NCBI GenBank assembly: GCA_023958095.1
Contig: JAMLGJ010000010.1
Location: 41,837 to 105,836 of the forward strand
DNA: 64,000 bases
Source: Microthrixaceae bacterium
GTDB taxonomy: Bacteria > Actinomycetota > Acidimicrobiia > Acidimicrobiales > Microtrichaceae
Direction of reading: 5' to 3'
Shown: positions 24,732 to 33,572 of the stretch, piece by piece
Layout of the letters: every line of letters begins with the position of its first letter
Numbering within the stretch: the first letter of the stretch is position 1
The notes under the pieces: model-generated
Database searches by the model: none
What the model was told of the DNA's origin: nothing
The model's input: only the letters and a program-made list of their open reading frames with translations
Made by a program: the position numbers and the translations under genes

Positions 24732-27419
24732 TCAGGTGGCGGACATCGCCTCGAGCATGTCGATGCGCGTCGAACGCCTCGCCGGCCACAGCGAGGCCAG
24801 CACGCTGATCACCAGGCCCACGCCTGCGATGATGCCCACCCGGCCCCAGGCCAGTGGGATCGCGGTGTCGGTGATGGAACCGATCACGACCCAGCCGCAG
24901 AAGACCCCCGAGGCGACTCCGATCACGGTTCCGAGGATGCCGATGCCGAATGCCTCGGTGCGCACCATCGAACGGACCTGGCCACGGGTCATGCCCAGGG
25001 CACGCACCATGCCGAGCTCCCGGCGGCGTTCGTGGATGGAGAGGTTCATCGTGTTCACGATCCCGACCAGCGCGATCACCACCGACAGGGCCAACAGGCC
25101 GTTCACCGCAGCGATCATGAAGTCGATGGCCGAGCCGATCAGCTGCCCGATGAAGTTGCCCGGCAGCGCCTCGATGCCGGTGTAGTCCGCCAACAGGTTG
25201 TCGAGGTCGGTGCCCAGCGCATCGACGCGATCGGGTTCGGCGCGCACGTAGACCTGGCTGAAGGGTTGGTCGCCGGCGATCTCGGTGAACAGGTCGTTGC
25301 TGACCAGGGTGCCCAGGAACAGTGTGTCGAGCTGCAGTTCGAGCACTGCCGCGACAGGAACCTCGACGGTCTCCCCGTCGGGGTTCGTGAGCAGGTACAC
25401 CTCGCCCACCTCCGCCGCTGTGGTGCTCGTGCCCGATTCCCCGATGTCGACCGTCGGTCCACCCGGGTCGCCGCTTCCGGCTCCACCGCTGCCGGGATCG
25501 CCGGCGGGGTCCTCGGTCGAGGGCACCTGGGTGGAGGGCACGGGCCCCGCGCCGTCAGGGACCGTGGAGCTCGGTGCCGAGTCCCCTCCCGGGCCGCCTT
25601 CGGCAGCGAGGGCCTGTTCGAGCCCCGTGGAGGCCGCTCCGCGTCCCTCGGCCACGTCCTGGAGGGAACCCGAGGTGGCCTCCAGCCCCATGGTGCGCGT
25701 GAGCGACTCCACATCGGCTCCGCTCAGCTGGGCGGTGATGCCCGAGAGGTCGGTCACCCGGGCGGTGCGTACCGGGGTCGACTCGGCGACGCCGTCGAGT
25801 CCCGCGATGTCGTCCACCACGTCGTCGGGGATGGGGGTGATGCCCACCACCAGGAAGTCCGAGGAGGAGAACTTCGACACCTCGGCAATGGCCCAGTCCC
25901 GCAGCGCGGTGCCCGACACCGTCACGATCGTCACCAGGAACAACCCGATCACCAGGGCGTTGGCGGTGGTGGCGGTCCGCTTCGGGTTGCGCACCATGTT
26001 CTGCGCCGCGATGCGGCCCACCAGGCTCCGTCCGAGCAGGCCCCGCATGCCGCGGGCGAACAGGTGGGCCAGCAGCGGTCCGCCAACCACCACCCCGCAG
26101 AACAGCACCAGGGCACCCAGGCCCAGGATGAGCGGGTGGGCGTGCACGAAGCGGTTGAACAACAACGCGGCGATCCCGACCGCGAGGAACGAGCCACCCA
26201 CAACCAGACGGACCGTGGAGGCGGCGGAACGGTCCACCGCGGTGTCCCGCATCGCCTCCACCGGCCGGGTGCGCCCCGCCCTGAACGCGGGGATCACGAC
26301 TGACACGAGTGTGATCAGCGTGCCCGAACCCAGCGTGATGAGCACCGTCCAACCCGATATCGCGAACCCGACACTCGGTATGCCCACGTCGAGTGATTCG
26401 AGGATCCACTGCACGACCCAGCTGAGGGCGATGCCGACGCCCAGCCCGATCGCGGATGCGCCCAGGCCCAAAAGGAGTCCCTCGAGCTGCAGCGAGCGGC
26501 GCACCTGGCCCGGTGTGCCTCCGATGGAACGCACCAGGGCGAGCTCACGGGAGCGCTGGGTGACCACCACGGTGAAGGTGTTGTGGATCACGAAACCGGC
26601 CACGAACAACGCGAGGAACGCGAACCCCAACAGCACTGGTCGCAGGAAGTCCACGAACGCCTCGGTGTCCGCTGTGGCCTCCTCGATGAACGCCTCGCGG
26701 TCGAGCACCACGTCGGCCCCGGAGACGACCCCGCTCGCCGCGGCGACCAGTTCGGCCTCCGAACCGTCGGTGCGCAACAGGATCTGCGTGTACTGCCCGG
26801 AGCCGGCCCCGAGCACCTCGAGTGCCTCCTGTGGGGCAAGGAACACCGTTCCGCCACCGTCGACCGACGCGGACGCCCCGAACTCGGTGATGCCGACGAT
26901 CGTGGCGCTCCTACGGCCCGCCGGGGTGGCCAGGTCGCGGGAGTCGCCGACAGCGAGGTCGTGGTCAGCCGCGGTTTCGCGGTCGACCGCGATCTCGCCC
27001 GGCGCCTCCGGTGCACGACCCTCCACCAGGGTGAACGGGTTCAGCACCTCGTCGGTGATCCAGGCCCTGCCGATCATCTGGGAGCGAAGCGGGTCACCTG
27101 AGTCGTCCAGGATCCTCGCCGCGGCAGCGATGTCACCCGCTGCCCCGTCCACCTCGGGGAGGCGCTCCAGGTCCGCGAGGAGCGTGGCGTCCACTCCGGA
27201 GACGTCGGTGGGCCCCTGGTCGTAGCTCGGGATCGACGGGGTCACCGCCGCGTCCACCTCGGAGTACTGCAACTCCGTGTTGCCGGCCACCGCGCTCGCA
27301 ACGGCCTGGGTCAGCACGAGTCCGCAGGCCACGAAGGCGGTGCCCGCGATGACCGCCACAGCGGTCGAGACGAGGCGGGTCAGGTTCGCGCGCAGGTTGC
27401 GCCAGGTGAGCGTCAGCAT
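24732..27419 (-). CDS. FtsX/MacB-type ABC transporter permease
   Basis: 895 residues. First helix at about 18-40 (LVSTAVAVIAGTAFVACG), a large extracellular MacB-like core (about 45-255), and three helices with the FtsX pattern (about 265-375; RSRELALVRSIGGTPGQVRRS). A second repeat unit opens with QNMVRNPKRTATTANALVIG. A second extracellular domain carries a Gly/Pro/Ser/Thr-rich insert (about 600-665), and the C-terminal FtsX unit has ERRRELGMVRALGMTRGQVRS. Such permeases use ATP mechanically to move lipids, lipoproteins or peptides. It begins 6 bp after the ATPase gene. Confidence 0.88.
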   Translation of the reverse strand: MLTLTWRNLRANLTRLVSTAVAVIAGTAFVACGLVLTQAVASAVAGNTELQYSEVDAAVTPSIPSYDQGPTDVSGVDATLLADLERLPEVDGAAGDIAAAARILDDSGDPLRSQMIGRAWITDEVLNPFTLVEGRAPEAPGEIAVDRETAADHDLAVGDSRDLATPAGRRSATIVGITEFGASASVDGGGTVFLAPQEALEVLGAGSGQYTQILLRTDGSEAELVAAASGVVSGADVVLDREAFIEEATADTEAFVDFLRPVLLGFAFLALFVAGFVIHNTFTVVVTQRSRELALVRSIGGTPGQVRRSLQLEGLLLGLGASAIGLGVGIALSWVVQWILESLDVGIPSVGFAISGWTVLITLGSGTLITLVSVVIPAFRAGRTRPVEAMRDTAVDRSAASTVRLVVGGSFLAVGIAALLFNRFVHAHPLILGLGALVLFCGVVVGGPLLAHLFARGMRGLLGRSLVGRIAAQNMVRNPKRTATTANALVIGLFLVTIVTVSGTALRDWAIAEVSKFSSSDFLVVGITPIPDDVVDDIAGLDGVAESTPVRTARVTDLSGITAQLSGADVESLTRTMGLEATSGSLQDVAEGRGAASTGLEQALAAEGGPGGDSAPSSTVPDGAGPVPSTQVPSTEDPAGDPGSGGAGSGDPGGPTVDIGESGTSTTAAEVGEVYLLTNPDGETVEVPVAAVLELQLDTLFLGTLVSNDLFTEIAGDQPFSQVYVRAEPDRVDALGTDLDNLLADYTGIEALPGNFIGQLIGSAIDFMIAAVNGLLALSVVIALVGIVNTMNLSIHERRRELGMVRALGMTRGQVRSMVRTEAFGIGILGTVIGVASGVFCGWVVIGSITDTAIPLAWGRVGIIAGVGLVISVLASLWPARRSTRIDMLEAMSAT

Positions 27420-27425
27420 CCGGGT

Positions 27426-28220
27426 TCAGCTGGCCAGCGAGCCCATCCGTGCGAGCACCTGGTCCGTCGAGGGGGCCAGCAGTTCGTCGACGAGGCGCCC
27501 GTCGTTGAGGAACAGCACCCGGTCGGCATGCGTGGCGGCCACCGGGTCGTGGGTGACCATGACCACGCACTGGCCGAAGTCGTCCACCGCGCGGCGCATG
27601 AAGCCCAGGATCTCACCCGAGGAATGCGAGTCGAGGTTGCCGGTGGGTTCGTCCGCGAAGATGATCTCGGGCCGTTCCACCAGCGCGCGGGCGACCGCCA
27701 CGCGCTGCTGCTGCCCTCCGGAGAGCTCCGAGGGCCGGTGCGAGAGCCGGTCCGCGAGTCCGACGGTGGCGACCACCTGGTCCATCCACGCAGGGTCCGG
27801 CTTTCGGCCCGCCAGGTCGAGGGGAAAGGTGATGTTCTCCCCGGCGGTCAGCGCGGGCAGCAGGTTGAACTGCTGGAACACGAAGCCCACCTTCTCGCGC
27901 CGCAGCAGCGTCAGCTGCTTCTCACCGAGGCGGCCGATGTCCACGTCGCCTATGAACACGGTGCCCGCGGTGAGGCGGTCGAGCCCCGCGGCGCACTGCA
28001 TCAGGGTCGACTTGCCCGAACCCGACGGTCCCATGATCGCGGTGAACCTGGCTGGTTCGAACCCCACGGTGACACCGTCGAGCGCCCGCACCTCGTTGTC
28101 GCCGCTGCCGTAGATCTTGTAGGCCTCGATCACCTGGGCAGCCCACTGGAAGCCTCCGCTGGTTGCCGGTCGCTCCATGGAGGGGTCAGGGGGTGGGGCC
28201 GCGCTGGGGTTGGTCACCAT
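27426..28220 (-). CDS. ABC transporter ATPase (LolD/MacB type)
   Basis: 264 residues. Walker A GPSGSGKST, Q-loop FVFQQFNLLP, signature LSGGQQQR, Walker B IIFADEPTGNLD and the switch THD are all present, so it should hydrolyse ATP for the permease at 24732. ATG 28220 and GTG 28217 are adjacent in-frame starts; TACTGT ends 4 or 7 nt upstream, and 7 fits leaderless initiation better. It is divergent from the TrmH gene with a shared promoter. Confidence 0.92.
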   Translation of the reverse strand: MVTNPSAAPPPDPSMERPATSGGFQWAAQVIEAYKIYGSGDNEVRALDGVTVGFEPARFTAIMGPSGSGKSTLMQCAAGLDRLTAGTVFIGDVDIGRLGEKQLTLLRREKVGFVFQQFNLLPALTAGENITFPLDLAGRKPDPAWMDQVVATVGLADRLSHRPSELSGGQQQRVAVARALVERPEIIFADEPTGNLDSHSSGEILGFMRRAVDDFGQCVVMVTHDPVAATHADRVLFLNDGRLVDELLAPSTDQVLARMGSLAS

Positions 28221-28224
28221 GACG

Positions 28225-28234
28225 ACAGTACGGT
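28225..28234. promoter_or_regulatory. Second bidirectional leaderless promoter with shared TA
   Basis: ACAGTACGGT holds TACGGT on + (28229-28234, 8 nt before GTG 28243) and TACTGT on - (28230-28225). They overlap by TA, as at 3921, and the start codons are again 22 bp apart. Confidence 0.6.
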
Positions 28235-28242
28235 CCGGGGGA

Positions 28243-28974
28243 GTGGGGCACAACGCGCACGACAGCACACCGGGGGCGCACGACCCGGCCGGCCACGTCG
28301 CCCCGGACCCCGGCACGGGGACCCCACGGGAGGACCAACCCCGGGTCGGGGTCGGCCCGCATCCCGAACCGTGGCCCGAGGACGACCGGCTCGACCCCGT
28401 GCTGCTCGCCGAGGGGGACCGCCGCAACGTCGTGGACGAGTTCCGCTACTGGCGCCACGAGGCCATCGTGGAGGAGCTCGACCGGCGCCGCTTTCCCTAC
28501 CACGTGGCGATCGAGAACTGGGTGCACGACCTCAACATCGGCACCGTGGTCCGCAACGCCAACGCGTTCGGTGCCGCCGGGGTGCACATCGTGGGGCGGC
28601 GCCGCTGGAACCGACGCGGGGCGATGGTGACCGACCGCTACTGCCACGTCGAGCACCACCACGACGTCGAACAGCTCGCCGGATGGGCCGATTCGCGGGA
28701 CCTCTGCCTGGTGGGCATCGACAACGTCGCCGGGTCCTCCCCACTCGAGGACGCTCCGCTGCCCAGGGATTGCGTGCTGTTGTTCGGCACCGAGGGAACG
28801 GGGCTGTCGGGCGACGCGCAACGGCTCTGTGCGGAGGTCCGCTCGGTGACGATGTACGGCTCGACCCGTTCGATCAACGCCGGTGTGGCCTCGGGCATCG
28901 CGATGGCCGCCTGGCTGGCCGCGCACGGCGGCACGACTCGCTCAAACGGCGGGGTCAACCGGGCGCCTGGGTGA
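28243..28974 (+). CDS. TrmH/SpoU-family RNA 2'-O-methyltransferase
   Basis: 243 residues. Probable SAM-dependent methyltransferase acting on a ribose 2'-OH of tRNA or rRNA. SPOUT motif 1 is NIGTVVRNANAFGA, motif 2 LLFGTEGTGLS, and motif 3 YGSTRSINAGVASGIAM, together forming the trefoil knot. The N-terminal 60 residues are disordered and charged. GTG 28243 is preferred over ATG 28219 because the TACGGT box lies between them. The last 20 bases overlap the convergent VOC gene. Confidence 0.85.
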   Translation: MGHNAHDSTPGAHDPAGHVAPDPGTGTPREDQPRVGVGPHPEPWPEDDRLDPVLLAEGDRRNVVDEFRYWRHEAIVEELDRRRFPYHVAIENWVHDLNIGTVVRNANAFGAAGVHIVGRRRWNRRGAMVTDRYCHVEHHHDVEQLAGWADSRDLCLVGIDNVAGSSPLEDAPLPRDCVLLFGTEGTGLSGDAQRLCAEVRSVTMYGSTRSINAGVASGIAMAAWLAAHGGTTRSNGGVNRAPG

Positions 28975-29437
28975 CGGTGGGACCGGAGCCCCGGTCGGCG
29001 GCCTCCACGGTGAAGCCGACCTCCTGGCCGAAGGCCACCTCGAGGTTGTGGCCGTCGGGGTCGGCGATGATTCCCCAGTAGCCCACCGGAGGTCCGGCAT
29101 CGAAGGCGCCGAGCACCTCGTGGCCCGCCGCGCGTGCGCGTTGCAGCGTGTCGTCAACCTCGGCCCGCGAGCCGAGTCCCACACCCAGGTGTGACCATCC
29201 GCCGAGGCGGTGGTCCACGCTGCGCTCGAGCAGCACGACCACGAACGGGCGCGTGCGGTCCGAGATCCACGCCACGCGCTCGCCGGGCTCGCCGCGCTGG
29301 TGCACCACCTCCATCGATGCGTACTCGGCGTAGAACTCGGTGCTGGCGGCCATGTCGCTCACCGGTATGGCCACATGGGTGAGTCCCAGGTCGACCGGGT
29401 GTTCACCGGGGTGCATCGGATCGCTGCGCTCGGGCAT
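28955..29437 (-). CDS. VOC/glyoxalase-fold protein
   Basis: 160 residues. Two beta-alpha-beta-beta-beta modules of the vicinal oxygen chelate superfamily: LTHVAIPVSDMAASTEFY at the start and PVGYWGIIADPDGHNLEVAF at the end, with the metal-ligand His/Glu positions kept in both. Members include glyoxalase I, dioxygenases and resistance proteins; the substrate is not clear. TACCCT ends 7 nt before ATG 29437. It overlaps the TrmH gene by 20 bp tail to tail. Confidence 0.8.
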   Translation of the reverse strand: MPERSDPMHPGEHPVDLGLTHVAIPVSDMAASTEFYAEYASMEVVHQRGEPGERVAWISDRTRPFVVVLLERSVDHRLGGWSHLGVGLGSRAEVDDTLQRARAAGHEVLGAFDAGPPVGYWGIIADPDGHNLEVAFGQEVGFTVEAADRGSGPTVTQAPG

Positions 29438-29444
29438 TCCCGGC

Positions 29445-29450
29445 AGGGTA
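29445..29450 (-). promoter_or_regulatory. -10 box TACCCT, leaderless
   Basis: TACCCT on the - strand ends 7 nt before ATG 29437. Confidence 0.5.
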
Positions 29451-29475
29451 CCGCCGCGCGCAGCGGGGCCGCTGG

Positions 29476-29481
29476 TACGTT
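29476..29481 (+). promoter_or_regulatory. -10 box TACGTT, leaderless
   Basis: TACGTT ends 7 nt before ATG 29489. Confidence 0.5.
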
Positions 29482-29488
29482 GCCCGCC

Positions 29489-30322
29489 ATGTCGAACCCC
29501 GATGCAGCTCCCACCAAGACCCCGACCGGACAGGCCACCGGGCCGGTGGGAGTGCCCACCCCCTCGGAACTGTTCGACCTGCACGGTGCCACCGCGGTCG
29601 TCACGGGAGCCTCCTCGGGGCTGGGGGACCGCTTCGCCCGGGTCCTCCACGGAGCCGGGGCACACGTGGTGCTCACCGCACGTCGGGTGGACCGACTCGA
29701 ACGGCTGGCCGGCGAACTCGGGGACCGGGTCACCTGCATCGCCGCGGACCTGTCCCTCTCGGGTGACAGGGAACGCCTGGTCTCCGAGGCCCTGGGGGTG
29801 CACGAGCGGATCGACGTGCTGGTCAACAACGCCGGGTACAGCCAACCGGCACCCGCCGAGGAGGTGTCCCTCGAGGAGTTCGTGCACACCCTGGAGGTGA
29901 ACCTCGTGGCGGTGTTCCACCTCTCGCAACTCCTGGGGCGGCACATGCTCGGCAACGGAGCGGGAAGCATCGTGAACGTCGCCTCGGTGCTGGGCCACGT
30001 CGGAGCGGCCCCGGTCAAGGAGGTGCCCTACTGCACCGCCAAGGGCGGGGTCGTGAACCTCACCCGGGCCCTGGCCGCCGAGTGGGGCCGCAAGGGAGTC
30101 CGCGTGAACGCCATCTCACCGGGGTGGTTCCCCACCGAGATGACCATCGAGCAGATGTTCAACGACGATTCCGGTGTGCGCTTCATCGAACGCAACGCCC
30201 CGATGGGCCGCGCCGGTGAACTGGCCGAACTGGACGGGGCGCTGCTCTACCTGGCCTCGGGGGCATCCGCCTACACCACCGGCCAGGTGATCGCGGTGGA
30301 CGGGGGCTGGCTGGCCCGCTGA
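29489..30322 (+). CDS. Short-chain dehydrogenase/reductase
   Basis: 277 residues. Classical SDR: NAD(P) loop TGASSGLG, ARRVDRLE (an Arg-rich stretch suggesting NADP), VNNAGYS, catalytic Ser in NVASVLGH, and the YxxxK pair in YCTAKGG. The ending ASAYTTGQVIAVDGGW is typical of FabG-like enzymes. The first 30 residues are an extra disordered extension. Substrate unknown. It is divergent from the VOC gene with separate promoters. Confidence 0.88.
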   Translation: MSNPDAAPTKTPTGQATGPVGVPTPSELFDLHGATAVVTGASSGLGDRFARVLHGAGAHVVLTARRVDRLERLAGELGDRVTCIAADLSLSGDRERLVSEALGVHERIDVLVNNAGYSQPAPAEEVSLEEFVHTLEVNLVAVFHLSQLLGRHMLGNGAGSIVNVASVLGHVGAAPVKEVPYCTAKGGVVNLTRALAAEWGRKGVRVNAISPGWFPTEMTIEQMFNDDSGVRFIERNAPMGRAGELAELDGALLYLASGASAYTTGQVIAVDGGWLAR

Positions 30323-30345
30323 ACGGACCGTGTGTGCCCGGAGGC

Positions 30346-30846
30346 TCAGCCCGCGGCAGGGGTTCCCGGGAACGGAACCGGGTCGCCGGGACGCGGGAAC
30401 GCCGGCTTGTTCCACGCCAGGATCTCCGCCATCCGGTCGGTCACCTCACGCCAAGCGGGTGGATCCCAGCCCTGCGCCGAGCCGATCAGCGTTCCATCGA
30501 CGCTGATCGCGACCATCGCCGGGATCGACTCCACCCCCAGGGCCTCCACCACCGAGCGGTCCTCGTCGCAGAAGGTCAGGAACTGCTGGGCGTACGGCCC
30601 GAGGAAGGTCCTGGCGTCCGACTCGCCACAGGTGATGATCCAGGCGGTGCGGCAGTCGGCCTCGGCGAACTCCTCGAGGATGCGAGCCGCGGTGCGCAGC
30701 AACCACGAGGACTCCTCGGTGTAGGGATCGACGACGACTGCCAGCAGGTGGAACAACCGGACCTGGTCGGCGAGGCTGACCGGCTCGCCGCCGAGGGGAC
30801 GGAGCTCCACCTCTGCCGGTGGGGAAACTGCGGAATCGGCGCTCAC
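30346..30846 (-). CDS. Thioredoxin-fold-like protein without CxxC
   Basis: 166 residues, not firmly recognised. The order of elements suggests a thioredoxin fold: a strand (AWIITCGES), a helix with FLTFCDED, then GVESIPAMVAISVDGTLIGSAQGW, where the Pro fits the conserved cis-Pro and the following strands fit the fold's end. The usual CxxC is absent and only single Cys residues occur, so disulfide exchange is unlikely. GTG 30846 has a TATCGT box ending 8 nt upstream. The ending PFPGTPAAG is disordered. Confidence 0.6.
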   Translation of the reverse strand: MSADSAVSPPAEVELRPLGGEPVSLADQVRLFHLLAVVVDPYTEESSWLLRTAARILEEFAEADCRTAWIITCGESDARTFLGPYAQQFLTFCDEDRSVVEALGVESIPAMVAISVDGTLIGSAQGWDPPAWREVTDRMAEILAWNKPAFPRPGDPVPFPGTPAAG

Positions 30847-30854
30847 GCCGGGCG

Positions 30855-30860
30855 ACGATA
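30855..30860 (-). promoter_or_regulatory. -10 box TATCGT, leaderless
   Basis: TATCGT on the - strand ends 8 nt before GTG 30846. Confidence 0.45.
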
Positions 30861-30888
30861 GCGCGCTCCCCGGGTGGTCACGCAGTCC

Positions 30889-30894
30889 TAGGCT
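30889..30894 (+). promoter_or_regulatory. -10 box TAGGCT, leaderless
   Basis: TAGGCT ends 6 nt before GTG 30901. Confidence 0.45.
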
Positions 30895-30900
30895 GCCCGC

Positions 30901-31632
30901 GTGCACCCGATCGAACGGCTCCGCTTCGTGGCCCGTGCGTCGGGCCTCGACGACGCCACCGTCGCCCTCGAGGCAACAGCGGCCCTGGTGGCCTTCGCCG
31001 GCGATCCCACCGCCATGGTGCCCGCCTGCCGGCAGTTGCTGTCCAGGCAACCCGGCTGCGGTCCCCTGTGGTGGGCGTGCGCCCGCCTGCTCACATCCAC
31101 CGACGTGTGGGCCAGCGCCCAGGAGACCATCGCCCTGTTGGAACAGGACCGCACCGAGTCGGCACTCGCAGCTGCCCTGTCAGGCCCCCGCGGGAGCGTT
31201 GGTCCCCCCGGCCGGCAGGACCGGGCGGCCGAGGTCGCCCCGACCGTGTCGTGGGCCTCTGCGCTGGGCAGGGGAACCGTGCTGTTGCGCCGCAGTGTGG
31301 CCCCAGGTGGATCCGCCGGTTCATCCGAAGCCGCGGCGGACCAGCCGCGGGGGACCGCCGCTGCGAGGTGGTTGGTGGCACCGGTCGGCACGAGACTCGC
31401 GGGCCCCCTGTGGGACTCGCTGCGTTCGGCCCTGTCCGGACCCGGTCGCCACGGGGCGCCGGGACCCGGGCACGACGATCCGCTCGCTCCCCGGTCCCGG
31501 ACCCCGACGCCGGAGTTCGTGGAGCTCGCCTCGTTCACCCACGTGGTCTGCCAGGACGGGCTGGTGGCGGTCGGTGAGCTCGCGGCTCCCGACTGCCCGG
31601 TCGCGCCCGAGCTCGCGAACCTCCGGGGCTGA
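30901..31632 (+). CDS. Conserved actinobacterial protein of unknown function
   Basis: 243 residues. It opens with HPIERLRFVARASG, has a helical N-terminal part with GPLWWACARLL (about residue 60), a Pro/Gly/Ser-rich middle (about 95-200), and a short end with FTHVVCQDGLVAVG. The opening looks to me like a family seen in other actinobacteria, but I cannot assign a role. TAGGCT 6 nt before the GTG supports this start and suggests real expression. Confidence 0.6.
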   Translation: MHPIERLRFVARASGLDDATVALEATAALVAFAGDPTAMVPACRQLLSRQPGCGPLWWACARLLTSTDVWASAQETIALLEQDRTESALAAALSGPRGSVGPPGRQDRAAEVAPTVSWASALGRGTVLLRRSVAPGGSAGSSEAAADQPRGTAAARWLVAPVGTRLAGPLWDSLRSALSGPGRHGAPGPGHDDPLAPRSRTPTPEFVELASFTHVVCQDGLVAVGELAAPDCPVAPELANLRG

Positions 31633-31690
31633 TCGCTCCCGGGTGCCGGGCCGTGGCCCGTTCCCGTCGACCACGCCGCGGATCGACTGG

Positions 31691-31696
31691 TACCTT
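31691..31696 (+). promoter_or_regulatory. -10 box TACCTT, leaderless
   Basis: TACCTT ends 6 nt before ATG 31703. Confidence 0.5.
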
Positions 31697-31702
31697 CGGG
31701 CC

Positions 31703-32386
31703 ATGGGTCAGATGATCGAGTTCGCTGTTGACGGTTCCACCTGCCCGGGGTACCTCTCCGAGGCCGACGGGGGTGGGCCCGGTGTGCTGGTGATCCAGGA
31801 GTGGTGGGGTCTGGTTCCACACATCACCGACGTCTGCGACCGCTTCGCCGCGGAGGGGTTCACCGCGCTCGCCCCGGACCTGTACCGGGGGGACAAGACC
31901 ACCGAGCCCGACGAAGCCGGCAAGCTGATGATGGCCCTGAACGTGCAGAGCGCCGCGAAGGACATGGATGCGGCGATCGACCACCTCCTCTCGATCGATT
32001 CGGTGACCTCCGCTCGGGTAGGGGTGATCGGCTTCTGCATGGGAGGTGGACTGGCGCTGGTCACCGCCGCCCACTCGGCATCGAAGGTGGGGGCCGTGGC
32101 CCCCTTCTACGGCCTCATCCCGTGGGAGGGAGCCAAGCCCGACTTCTCACAGCTGGACGCACCGGTGCGGGGCCACTTCGCGGAGCGTGACGAGTTCTTC
32201 GGGCCCGACCTGGCCCGCGGGCTCGAGGCGGAGATCCGCGACGCCGGGGCGGAGGCGACGATCATCGTGCACCCCGGTGTCGAGCATGCCTTCTTCAACG
32301 ACACGCGCCCCGAGGTCCACCACGAGGCCGAGGCGCGCTCGGCCTGGGAGGACACCCTGTCGTTCTTCCGGCGCGAACTCGGCTGA
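31703..32386 (+). CDS. Dienelactone hydrolase family protein
   Basis: 227 residues, alpha/beta hydrolase of the DLH type. VIQEWWGLVPHI is the family opening; the nucleophile is Cys in GFCMGGG instead of Ser, the acid Asp lies in AERDEFFGP, and the His in GVEHAFFND. DLH opens dienelactones in chlorocatechol breakdown, but many members act on other esters, and no catechol genes are nearby. The glycosyltransferase frame starts 4 bases after its stop, so the two are probably cotranscribed. Confidence 0.88.
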   Translation: MGQMIEFAVDGSTCPGYLSEADGGGPGVLVIQEWWGLVPHITDVCDRFAAEGFTALAPDLYRGDKTTEPDEAGKLMMALNVQSAAKDMDAAIDHLLSIDSVTSARVGVIGFCMGGGLALVTAAHSASKVGAVAPFYGLIPWEGAKPDFSQLDAPVRGHFAERDEFFGPDLARGLEAEIRDAGAEATIIVHPGVEHAFFNDTRPEVHHEAEARSAWEDTLSFFRRELG

Positions 32387-32390
32387 GTCG

Positions 32391-33572
32391 TTGCGCGTCC
32401 TGGTTGTCACCAATGACCTCCCGCCGCGGGTGGGAGGCATCCAGTACTACGTCGACCAGCTGGGCCGTGGGCTGGTCAGCGCGGGTGACGAGGTCGTGCT
32501 GTTGGGTTCCAGCTCCGAGGGGGCGGATGCCTTCGACCGCACGGCACCCTACGAGGTGGTCAGGGAACGCACCCCGGTGCTGTTGCCGAGCCCGACGGTT
32601 GCCCGCCACGCCACGCGACTGGTGGAGGCCGTGGGGGCCGACGTGGTGCTGTTCGGCGCGGCGTTCCCCCTCGGGATCCTCGCCGGGCCGATCGCCGAAC
32701 GCACCGGGGTGCCCTCGCTGGGCTTCACCCACGGGCTGGAGGTGAGCGCGACACGCATGCCCGGTGGATCCGCCATGTTGCGGGCCATCGGCAACCGCCT
32801 GGCCGCGGTCACCTACGTCTCGCACTGGTGCGAGGAGCACCTGCGTGGAGCCTTCGGTCCCGTGCCCGACCACCACCTGCTGCCACCGGCGGTGGAGCCC
32901 GGGGAGTTCCACGGGGCGGTCTCCGGCGATGCGGTGCGCGACCGTCACGGCATCGGATCCGCGCCACTGGTCGTGTGCGTCTCACGGCTCGTGGAACGCA
33001 AGGGCCAGGACACGCTCATCGACTGCCTGCCCCGCTGGCGCCGGGAGGTGCCGGGCACGAAGCTCATGATCGTCGGCGACGGTCCGCACCGCGGATCGCT
33101 GCAACGCCGTGCCGCGGACCGGGGCGTGTCCGAGCACGTCGTGTTCACCGGCCAGGTTCCGGGCCCGGAGCTTCCGCAGCACTACGCCGCGGCGGACGTC
33201 TTCGCCATGCCGTGTCGCGAACGCCACCGCGGACGCGAGGTGGAGGCGTTCGGCATCGTGTTCATCCAGGCCCAGGCCGTGGGCGTGCCCGTGGTGGCCG
33301 GTGGAATCGGTGGGGTGCCCGACGCGGTGCGCGACGGCGAGACGGGCCTGCTGGTCGACGGCACGGATCCTGACGCGGTGGCCGACGCCGTCGGCTCGCT
33401 GCTGTCCGACCCGGACCGCTCATCCGCGATGGGACGCCTCGGGGCGCAGTGGTGTGCCCGCGAGTTCTCGTGGCACGCCCGCACCCGGGAGCTGCGCGGG
33501 ATCCTCGCCGGGCTCGACGGCCCGGCGACCGGTCCCGCGGGCACTCAGAGCTTCGACAGCGCCCCGGTGTAG
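32391..33572 (+). CDS. GT4 glycosyltransferase, PimB'-like
   Basis: 393 residues, GT-B fold. It opens RVLVVTNDLPPRVGGIQYY, has FTHGLEVSA (the HGxE motif), VCVSRLVERKGQDTLI at the start of the second domain, VGDGPHRGSL, and the GT4 nucleotide-sugar motif in VEAFGIVFIQAQAVGVPVVA. This order matches the actinobacterial mannosyltransferase PimB', which adds the second mannose of phosphatidylinositol mannosides from GDP-mannose at the membrane inner face; MgtA-like enzymes are the alternative. The best start is TTG 32391; no ATG/GTG fits. The end overlaps ahpE by 28 bp. Confidence 0.82.
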   Translation: MRVLVVTNDLPPRVGGIQYYVDQLGRGLVSAGDEVVLLGSSSEGADAFDRTAPYEVVRERTPVLLPSPTVARHATRLVEAVGADVVLFGAAFPLGILAGPIAERTGVPSLGFTHGLEVSATRMPGGSAMLRAIGNRLAAVTYVSHWCEEHLRGAFGPVPDHHLLPPAVEPGEFHGAVSGDAVRDRHGIGSAPLVVCVSRLVERKGQDTLIDCLPRWRREVPGTKLMIVGDGPHRGSLQRRAADRGVSEHVVFTGQVPGPELPQHYAAADVFAMPCRERHRGREVEAFGIVFIQAQAVGVPVVAGGIGGVPDAVRDGETGLLVDGTDPDAVADAVGSLLSDPDRSSAMGRLGAQWCAREFSWHARTRELRGILAGLDGPATGPAGTQSFDSAPV

